Source: Oasisia sp. SBJ-2009 (taxonomy: Eukaryota > Annelida > Polychaeta > Sabellida > Siboglinidae). Taken from it: a DNA stretch of 64,000 nucleotides. Below, piece after piece: positions 51,701-63,502 of the stretch (the stretch's first letter is position 1; every line of letters starts with the position of its first letter). Under the pieces are notes generated by a model. The model searched no databases and was not told the DNA's origin. It worked only from the letters and a program-made list of their open reading frames with translations. A program made the translations under genes and the position numbers. The DNA lies in assembly GCA_964017155.1 (NCBI GenBank), contig OZ024862.1, positions 30,780,158 through 30,844,157 of the forward strand, read 5' to 3'.

Positions 51701-54700
51701 GCCACTGTGAGTTTACAAAGCAGGCAAATAATCATTCATGTACAGGCCTTTGCACGTCAAAGCTGTCAACTGTTTGTACGTAGACTATAAAGTCTACACT
51801 TTTCATCCTAAGCACGTTTTATATTCCAAAGTAAATACAGATTTGTGGACGAGAAGAACAGCGCAGACCAACTTGGCCACGGTCATGTTAAACACTCAAG
51901 AACACTCAGAATGATGGGTACTTACGAGAAAATTTCGTCTTTGGTTTCAGTTGGATCTGGATGACGAGACCCATCTACAATGCCTTTAGAAGGAGCACGG
52001 AGGTAACTGAAAATGAGAGAATATACATCAGCCATTGAAAAGAGCACTGGTAAAAGTGTACATTTGTTGCAAAAAGTTAGGGGAAAAAATTATTTTGCTC
52101 CTGGCATCTGCTAACTTACCGAAGCCCACTGTTGTTTTTCAGAGCAAGAAAATCTGACAACACCAACACAGAAGCATATGTTCTAAGTTAATTCCACCAC
52201 AAGGAAGTGGCACTGTTGATCTCTGTTGTTTACACAGCAGTTCTAAGAACCTGACAAAAGTCTCCAAAAATGACAGAATATAAAATGTCTGTATTCAATG
52301 ATGGCAGCTGAGCCCTTTCTCACCATCAAGTCATCCCATACACTACATCACCTGTAGTAGTCGTCAAGTCATCTCATACACTGCATCACCTGTAGTAGTC
52401 GTCAAGTCATCCCATACACTACATCACCTGTAGTAGTAGTCAAGTCATCTCATACACTACATCACCTGTAGTAGTTGTCAAGTCATCCCATACACTACAT
52501 CACCTGTAGTAGTAGTCAAGTCATCTCATACACTACATCACCTGTAGTAGTAGTCAAGTCATCCCATACACTACATCACCTGTAGTAGTAGTCAAGTCAT
52601 CTCATACACTACATCACCTGTAGTAGTTGTCAAGTCATCTCATACACTACATCACCTGTAGTAGTAGTCAAGTCATCTCATACACTACATCACCTGTAGT
52701 AGTTGTCAAGTCATCTCATACACTACATCACCTGTAGTAGTCGTCAAGTCATCCCATACACTACATCACCTGTAGTAGTAGTCAAGTCATCTCATACACT
52801 GTCTCACCTGTAGTAGTTGTCAAGTCATCTCATACACTACACCACCTGTAGTAGTTGTCAAGTCATCTCATACACTACATCACCTGTAGTAGTAGTCAAG
52901 TCATCTCATACACTACATCACCTGTAGTAGTAGTCAAGTCATCTCATACACTGTCTCACCTGTAGTAGTTGTCAAGTCATCTCATACACTACACCACCTG
53001 TAGTAGTTGTCAAGTCATCTCATACACTACATCACCTGTAGTAGTCGTCAAGTCATCTCATACACTACATCACCTGTAGTAGTTGTCAAGTCATCTCATA
53101 CACTACATCACCTGTAGTAGTAGTCAAGTCATCTCATACACTACATCACCTGTAGTAGTTGTCAAGTCATCTCATACACTACACCACCTGTAGTAGTTGT
53201 CAAGTCATCTCATACACTACATCACCTGTAGTAGTAGTCAAGTCATCTCATACACTACATCACCTGTAGTAGTCGTCAAGTCATCTCATACACTACATCA
53301 CCTGTAGTAGTAGTCAAGTCATCCCATACACTGCATCACCTGTAGTAGTAGTCAAGTCATCCCATACACTACATCACCTGTAGTAGTCGTCAAGTCATCT
53401 CATACACTACATCACCTGTAGTAGTTGTCAAGTCATCTCATACACTACATCACCTGTAGTAGTCGTCAAGTCATCTCATACACTGCATCACCTGTAGTAG
53501 TAGTCAAGTCATCTCATACACTACATCACCTGTAGTAGTTGTCAAGTCATCTCATACACTACATCACCTGTAGTAGTCGTCAAGTCATCCCATACACTGC
53601 ATCACCTGTAGTAGTAGTCAAGTCATCTCATACACTACATCACCTGTAGTAGTAGTCAAGTCATCTCATACACTGTCTCACCTGTAGTAGTAGTCAAGTC
53701 ATCTCATACACTACATCACCTGTAGTAGTAGTCAAGTCATCTCATACACTGTCTCACCTGTAGTAGTCGTCAAGTCATCTCATACACTACATCACCTGTA
53801 GTAGTAGTCAAGTCATCTCATACACTACACCACCTGTAGTAGTAGTCAAGTCATCTCATACACTACACCACCTGTAGTAGTAGTCAAGTCATCCCATACA
53901 CTACATCACCTGTAGTAGTCGTCAAGTCATCTCATACACTACATCACCTGTAGTAGTAGTCAAGTCATCCCATACACTACACCACCTGTAGTAGTAGTCA
54001 AGTCATCTCATACACTACATCACCTGTAGTAGTCGTCAAGTCATCTCATACACTACATCACCTGTAGTAGTAGTCAAGTCATCCCATACACTACATCACC
54101 TGTAGTAGTAGTCAAGTCATCTCATACACTACATCACCTGTAGTAGTCGTCAAGTCATCTCATACACTACATCACCTGTAGTAGTAGTCAAGTCATCTCA
54201 TACACTACATCACCTGTAGTAGTAGTCAAGTCATCCCATACACTACATCACCTGTAGTAGTAGTCAAGTCATCCCATACACTACATCACCTGTAGTAGTA
54301 GTCAAGTCATCTCATACACTACATCACCTGTAGTAGTAGTCAAGTCATCTCATACACTACATCACCTGTAGTAGTTGTCAAGTCATCCCATACACTACAT
54401 CACCTGTAGTAGTAGTCAAGTCATCTCATACACTACATCACCTGTAGTAGTTGTCAAGTCATCTCATACACTACATCACCTGTAGTAGTAGTCAAGTCAT
54501 CTCATACACTACATCACCTGTAGTAGTCGTCAAGTCATCTCATACACTACATCACCTGTAGTAGTCGTCAAGTCATCTCATACACTACATCACCTGTAGT
54601 AGTTGTCAAGTCATCTCATACACTACATCACCTGTAGTAGTCGTCAAGTCATCTCATACACTACATCACCTGTAGTAGTAGTCAAGTCATCTCATACACT

Positions 54701-57700
54701 ACATCACCTGTAGTAGTTGTCAAGTCATCTCATACACTACATCACCTGTAGTAGTAGTCAAGTCATCTCATACACTGTCTCACCTGTAGTAGTAGTCAAG
54801 TCATCTCATACACTACATCACCTGTAGTAGTAGTCAAGTCATCTCATACACTACATCACCTGTAGTAGTAGTCAAGTCATCTCATACACTACATCACCTG
54901 TAGTAGTAGTCAAGTCATCTCATACACTACATCACCTGTAGTAGTTGTCAAGTCATCTCATACACTACACCACCTGTAGTAGTCGTCAAGTCATCTCATA
55001 CACTGTCTCACCTGTAGTCGTCATCAAAGTCATCAAGGCAATCAAACTCCTTCAGTCCATAGTTTTGCTCTGACGCGTCATCATCGATGACGTCGCTAAC
55101 AAACTCGCACAGTGACATCGTGACCTTGGTTGGTTTCAGTCCCCCTTTCTTTTTCTTGTTCTTGGGTTTGTGATTTTGCCTTGAACCCTAAAAGAACAGA
55201 AGCTTCTTTGATGATGCCTCAACTTCATGGCTGATGTCATGTATTCTAAAATGGAATATGTACCCTCACAGAATATATAACTAAATAAAGTTTATTCACC
55301 TCGCTGACAGCCAAAGTGGCTGAATAGTACAATAAGAACATACTCATATGGTTGATAACAAATTCATTAATGTATATTAGTAAAACTATTTATGGAAGCA
55401 TAACAATATATGAAAGTGTTACTGATTAGAATGTCTAGTCAAATTAAAGCGATACAAATGTCGGATAGTAAAGCTGTAAATGTTCTCTAATATGAATTAT
55501 AACCCGTTAACTTGATAAGGAATATATTACTGTTATTTTCTTACAAAACAACCCGTAGTATTTGCATGTAATTATGCTTCAAGGTTGGATGTGAGATGCC
55601 AAACTGGCCATGTACGTGGCAGTGACACTGTAGCTGCCTCCTACAGGGTCTAAAGTAGGGTATGGAGAGAGATCTTACCACAAACAGGTCAATGTCCTCC
55701 CCTCCCTCACCCCCAGGGCCATGATGTAGCACTGTGACTATAGCCTTCGGTTGACTGGTGTTGATGGCTGTGTCTCCTGATTCACCCACGGCTACAACAA
55801 ACACAGGTTGTACTGACCGACCGACCGACCGACCGACCGACCGACCGACCGACCGACCGACCGACCGACCGACCGACCGACCGACCGACCGACCGACCGA
55901 CCGACCGACCGACCGACCGACCGACCGACCGACCGACCGACCGACCGAAATAATAATAATCTGATTAATTTTCACATTTTCCCGCCAGACTGATATATGT
56001 ATGAACCATTTAGTATAGTTGTCCTTTACAACATTTGCTTGGTGGGACAAACACAGACAATGTAAAGGACACAACAGGACATGCAGCAAAGTGGCAGGCG
56101 TCAGTACACGAGAGACTGTGTACCTGGTTGAGAATAGATCAAATCAGCGGCTTTAGTTTTCTTTTCCTTCTTTTCTTCCACTATTGTATCCGGCGTGACA
56201 GTGGCTCCCTCTCCTTCTTCCCGCGCTTCCTGTTTCTTTTGTTTCCGTATTGCCAGTTTTTCTCTCTTCCGAGCAATCTTGTACTGACTGAAAGATCACA
56301 GTTCCCCACAGACATCAGAAACATTGCAACACCATTGACTAAATTATTTATTGCATTCCAGCTAAATTACGTTTTTTCTTTCATTATATTTTCACCACTT
56401 TCAGTATGTTTCATCACAGTAACTAATGTAATCAGAATAACTAATATAATCAATTAGTTAGCCCAGCCCCCCAGGCAATTAACTAATCTATTCAATCATG
56501 TGTTCAAAGAACCCAAACACTTCAAATTAAGTATTCACAACACATTAGAAAAACATCTAACAGTCAAAGTAAGATACTTAAAATGTCACATTAGTCCTTT
56601 ATTAACAAATATCAGCTTTCAATGATATTCATGGAATTATTTGTAAGACCTGCATATTGGTGCTTACATTTTATTATATTACTGTGAGAAACAACTTGAA
56701 TATTGTGGTACTGCCTCTACTCACAATAGGTATAAGTGTCTGCTGCAGTAACAATGTAAAATGGTAAATTTACAATGGTATATCTAACAAAAACTGACCT
56801 GAACCAACCTGTGTAACGAACCTGTTCCCAAATGAACCACAGTTCCCAGGAGTGTTAGAAATGTCAACAGAAAAGGCAGAATCAACGTGTTTACCTCGAT
56901 GGCAACATCTTCACAATCTTCTTCTTCTCCTTATGCACCTGCGCTGGCTTCTCGTTGGTTTTCTGCATGGCACAAACACAGGACATTATCAAAGCGACAC
57001 GGTATATGGTGAGTACAAGGAACTTATCAGTGACATTGTACCTGGTGAGTACAGGAAACTGTCAAAGTGTCATGGTCCTTGTGAGTATGAGGAAACTATC
57101 AGAGTGACACGGTACCTGGTGAGTATGAGGAAACTATCAAAGTGACATGGTACCTGGTGAGTATGAGGAAACTATCAAAGTGACATGGTCCTGGTGAGTA
57201 TGAGGAAACTATCAAAGTGACATGGTACCTGGTGAGTACATGAAACTATCAAAGTGACACGGTACCTGGTGAGTATAGGAAAACTATCAGTGACATTATA
57301 CCTGGTGAGTATGAGGAAACTATCAAAGTGACATGGTACCTGGTGAGTATGAGGAAACTATCAAAGTGACATGGTACCTGGTGAGTAGGAGGAAACTATC
57401 AAAGTGACATGGTACCTGGTGAGTATAGGAAAACTATCAGAGTGACATGGTACCTGGTGAGTATGAGGAAACTATCAAAGTGACATGGTACCTGGTGAGT
57501 ATGAGGAAACTATCAAAGTGACATGGTACCTTGTGAGTATGAGGAAACTATCAAAGTGACATGGTACCTGGTGAGTACATGAAACTATCAAAGTGACACG
57601 ATACCTGGTGAGTATAGGAAAACTATCAGTGACATTATACCTGGTGAGTATGAGGAAACTATCAAAGTGACATGGTACCTGGTGAGTATGAGGAAACTAT

Positions 57701-60700
57701 CAAAGTGACACGGTACCTGGTGAGTATAGGAAAACTATCAGAGTGACATGGTACCTGGTGAGTATGAGGAAACTATCAAAGTGACATGGTACCTTGTGAG
57801 TATGAGGAAACTATCAAAGTGACATGGTACCTGGTGAGTATGAGGAAACTATCAAAGTGACATGGTACCTGGTGAGTATGAGGAAACTATCAAAGTGACA
57901 CGGTACCTGGTGAGTATAGGAAAACTATCAGAGTGACATGGTACCTGGTGAGTATGAGGAAACTATCAAAGTGACATGGTACCTTGTGAGTATGAGGAAA
58001 CTATCAAAGTGACATGGTACCTGGTGAGTATGAGGAAACTATCAAAGTGACATGGTACCTGGTGAGTAGGAGGAAACTATCAAAGTGACATGGTACCTGG
58101 TGAGTATGAGGAAACTATCAAAGTGACATGGTATCTGGTGAGTAGGGGGAAACTATCAAAGTGACATGGTACCTGGTGAGTATGAGGAAACTATCAAAGT
58201 GACATGGTACCTGGTGAGTATGAGGAAACTATCAAAGTGACATGGTACCTGGTGAGTATGAGGAAACTGTCAAAGTGACATGGTACCTGGTGAGTACATG
58301 AAACTATCAGAGTGACATGGTACCTGGTGAGTACAGGAAACTATCAGAGTGACATGGTACCTTGTGAGTACTGGAAACTATTAAAGTGACATGGTACCTG
58401 GTGAGTATGAGGAAACAGTCAAAGTGACATGGTACCTGGTGAGTATAGGAAACTATCAAAGTGACATGGTACCTGGTGAGTACAGGAAACTGTCAAAGTG
58501 ACATGGTACCTGGTGAGTATAGGAAACTATCAAAGTGACATGGTACCTGGTAAGTATGGGAAACCTATCAGAGTGACATGGTACCTGGTGAGTATAGGAA
58601 AACTATCAAAGTGACATGGTACCTGGTGAGTATGGGGAAACTATCAGAGTGACACGGTACCTGATGAATATAGGAAAACCATCAAAGTGATACAGTACCT
58701 TGTGTACAACACAATCTTCATCATGGCTGCATATGCCTTCGATATCAGCTCCACAATCTGGTGTGAAGCACTTGCCTTGAAGTATGTCCTGGAACAAACA
58801 AGTAATGTCCCACTTCCTTGGTTATATAAGGGCAGGTCCTCTGTTGAAGGAAGGTTATTCGTAATATACTAACTGCCCCAATGCATTTTAATGAACAAAG
58901 TTACGATAAAAACTACAGGACATCCTCCATTTAAATACTTTAAACCTCTTTAGTCAACTGACTTGACCCAATGTAAGTCCATCTCTTGGACATAGGGCAT
59001 ATATCCCGTCACTATTTCTCTGTTAGCAGCATGAATTTTGTTTAAATTTGTATCAAGTTCTGACGATGATGTCTGCATGATTATTTCACTAGATAACATT
59101 TTACTAAAATATACAATTCGTTTACCAATAAAATGATGCTTCTTTCATATGTTTATGATAAGTATTTGCAAAATTATGATTTTATTTATAAACTTACGAC
59201 TGTTATCGTTAAAGTATGCTATAGACAATTTTCATTGGCTGACTGCGGAGTTAGATATTACATCCAACCAGCTTAATACATGAGGTGTAGCCAACCTTAT
59301 CTGATGACCGCAATTTCCCTTTGAGGTATTTCCAGCAATCCGGATGGTACGCGACAGCACAGTGGTCAAAACAGTGTATGACAACATATCCCTGTAAAAT
59401 AACACAACTTCTAAATACATCGGTAACTTCTTACTCATATTCTCTGCACAAGATAACATTTCTAACCTCAAGATCTTACCTCAAGACTGGTTAGTAGTTG
59501 CCCAAAACTGAGCATTGAGACTTTCTCAAGATTAATTTTTTGATGTTGCAGTTTCTCTATTGATGTATTTTTTCCGGTATGTTTTTATTCGGTTTGCATA
59601 GTCAAGTCAAGGCTGGTTAATTTGAAAAATTATAATTATACAAGTCTGGGTAACCTCTCCAATCTCTTTGGAGGCATGACTTAAGTTCGTTTATTGTCCT
59701 GGTCTGAACTGTATCGTCTGACAGAGAGTTCCACATTTTAACCATTCTGGTCGAGAAGAAGTGGTGTCTGTAGCCAGTTGCTCTCTGTGCTTGGAGTTTT
59801 TCACTGTGCGCTCTTGTGGTACCACTGGCTTTTTGGGACATCAGCTTTGATGGGCACTGTTTACAGTATATTTGAGAATCATTTGCATATCAGTTCATCG
59901 TTTTACAACTTATAGAGTGTATCTGTGGATATTAACATATTTTGCTTGATCTGTATGTCTGGGAATTATTAAGGATTTTTTTAGTAGAACATCATCAGAA
60001 ATAAACTATATTATTATTACTACTTAACAATGGCGAGAACCAACCTTGAAGTCAAGGTCGTTCGTGTAGATGTCGACCTTGTAGTGGTTGTTGATGCAGT
60101 CCTCATATCTGCAAATGGCAATAGGTGGGGGCGGATACTTGCACAGGTGCATTAGCTCCTTAACGGCCATCTGAAACAGAGAGGGGTGTGTTATGTCTGA
60201 AACAGAGAGGGGTGTGTTATGTCTGACACAGAGAGGGGTGTGCTATATGTCTGACACAGAGAGGGGTGTGTTATATGTCTGACACAGAGAGGGGTGTGCT
60301 ATATGTCTGACACAGAGAGGGGTGTGTTATATGTCTGACACAGAGAGGGGTGTGCTATATGTCTGACACAGAGAGGGGTGTGCTATATGTCTGACACAGA
60401 GAGGGGTGTGTTATATGTCTGACACAGAGAGGGGTGTGTTATATGTCTGACACAGAGAAGGGTGTGTTATACACCTGACACAGAGAGGGGTGTGTTATAT
60501 GTCTGACACAGAGAAGGGTGTGTTATATGTCTGACACAGAGAGGGGTGTGTTATACACCTGACACAGTGGTTTGTTATACATCTAACACAGAGAGAGTAT
60601 ATCTTCATACAATGTGATAAATATATTTTAAGGAAGTAGGAAATGTGTGTTTGTGTGTGTGTGTTTGTGTGCGTGTGTGCATATATGCGTGTTATATAGA

Positions 60701-60844
60701 TAGATGATCTGATATTCACTGTACCAATGCTGGTAACTGAGTCTGGAACTCAACTGACTGGAACTCAACTGGTTTAATGGGTTGGCAATGAGACATTAAT
60801 TTATATTACATTTACTTCACATATCATTGACATTCCATCACACA

Positions 60845-60884
<40 letters not shown>

Positions 60885-63436
60885 CAACCATTCTGGACTG
60901 AACAGCAGAAATAGAACTGTTTTAACCTACAAACTGGGTGAGTTGGAGGACTATAACTGAACTGCTACAGTGACTGGGTGAAGAGAATGACACTTAGTTT
61001 GTGCATGTGTGTTTGCATGTGTACATGCATACAAGTGTATGTGTGTTGTATGTGTGTCTGTCTGTGTGTTTACCTTGAGCAGGTCCGGTCTACTCTCCTG
61101 TATCATGGTTCTCGTGCCTGGCCAGTTGTGTGTATCATGTCGTCTCTTCTCAGCCAAGCCCTTGCGCAGTGGCACCAGGGCTTTCGAAAACCTGCACAGT
61201 AGAGAATCATGTTACTTTGAAACTACACTGGGAAGGTGAATAAATTTCAGACCGTTATGTCTAAATCGGTGTCTCTGCAAAGATACTTAATCACCACAGG
61301 GCGATGGCAACTTCAGCAGCATGTGTCTTGTTCAGTTTGTCGAACATAACTGTCAGTTCCATTTGAGAAAGATATCATGTCGGAGTTGTAAACTCGGATG
61401 TTACGTGCCTATCTACAAGCAATGCACTGAATTGTGTTAGTATCTTTGTGCACATTGGTTCTAGTAACTGAGGGCAGTGGGTCCCGGTCCAGTGTGTTTG
61501 GACTTACCTGTTCTGTCTATGGTAGGCCCGGCCCAGACCCAGGTAGACTAGTGGAAAGGATACCTTGCTGTGTGCTTTCAGTATAGTCTCATACCTCGCC
61601 AAACCTTCCTGGACATGCTGCAAACAGACATACAACTCTGTGAATACCGATGAGAGAAATCATATTACAGAATGCTATATAATATTGTCAAATATATTGT
61701 TCATGGCTCCAAGAATTGTTTATTGTAGAATAGTTTAACTTACTTCGGAGCTTATTTGTCGAAGATGAGTACGACATTTCGACCCGTCATCTACGGGCCT
61801 TGTTCACATACTGATGGCACGTATGTTGCCTCAGGTTTTGGCAAGGCCCATAGATGACGGGTCGAAACGTCATACTCATCTTCGACAAATAAGCTCCAAA
61901 GTAAGTTAAATTATACTATATAACATTGTTTTTACTTCCCAACTAAAATTTATAATATATGGGATGAGCTGCTGGTTGACTCTCTTCAGAGTCAGTGGGA
62001 GGTGAACAACACAATCAGTTAGAGACCAAGAGTAAGAAGAAGACATGAAATAAAGTATGTACCTTGAATGTGAACATGTCAATGTGTGCTGTGCCCACTG
62101 CATACAGCAAAACGACGTAGTCCATTTCTTTCATCAGGTCGCTCCACTGAAGGAAACACATTAGACGACATAATAATGCGATATAGTACAAATGTGGCAA
62201 TGCTGAATATAGCATGTACATGAAAAAACATTTAATTGTCATTTGTAATTAGTGTTTGATGGTGATTCTGTAGAAACTTCCAAAGGTTTGTGGCAAGAAT
62301 CTCAATGTTACATGTGTGCAACCTAACAACAGCACTTTATTAAGTACAGGCCCAGAGCCATAATTGTTAATGGCATTTCAGCGTAACAACTCCAGAGATG
62401 ATATATAGTAGACTGCCATGGTGTACATGGTTTATCATTAGTATCTGCTATAATATGTTTTGCGATGAAGTAGTTTGACCTGAAAAAGACAGTAAGTTTA
62501 AAAACAATTTTTTTTAATAATTCGCTATATTATCTTGTTTAAAAATTTAGCAAAAATCAATTAACATAGCTGCATGTTGCAAAAGAACATCTGAGCCAGA
62601 CAGATACTGTATGGAAGACCAACATACATGTTTGTGCTTGATGATGACCAGTGTAACTCGGTCTAACTGTCTGCGCTAGTACACTGACTTGATTCATAGT
62701 TAGTAGTAGTATTAACAGTGTCCAGTGCATGTTTTATGTACCCATAAAAAATATTATTATACATGCATGTATTATTATATTTATTTTGTACTCATTAGCC
62801 ATATTTTATATGTTTTATTGCTGTCATTTTAAATACTCTGTATGCTTTTTATGTTTTATGTCTCGCTGCTTTACACTTGTTTGTCGGAAAATAGCTTAGA
62901 TGAGCTAATGTTATCAAATTCACATGTAAACCGACGTTAAATAAAGCTTCTTGTATCTTGTAGTATCTGGTATATGTTTTGCAATGAAGTAGTTCAGCTG
63001 AAAGAATACCAGTGCATATTATAAACAAGTAGAGAAAATCAATGAAGATGTAACATGTTGTAAAAGGATACCTGAGCCAGACAGATGCTGTGTGAGAGTG
63101 TGAGAGAGCAACATACATTTTTGTGTTTGGTGATGACAGACTGAGCCTCTGTGTACTCTTGCAGGGCCCTGGCAGGCTTGTGCTGGAGGAGAGCCTCGGA
63201 GCCGTGCTTCAGGAGCTGAGTCAGCCGCTCACTCGCAGACATCTCACGGGTCGCCACAGGTCTCGTTCTCGGGAGCGTCTACAATACAGCGTTTATTCTC
63301 AATGCAACATTCAAACGACGCCTACAATATGTCATTTATATTCAAAGAACATCTGCAGTTGTAAGTGAAATTACAGATATTCGTTATATTCTAATTATAA
63401 ACATGTGTCACACACAACATATTGTATATAAATATC

Positions 63437-63502
<66 letters not shown>

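Noticed and set aside
61735..61911. Hammerhead ribozyme in the foldback element
   Set aside because: Only a GAAAC-like part is visible; the CTGATGA core and three-stem arrangement cannot be drawn.
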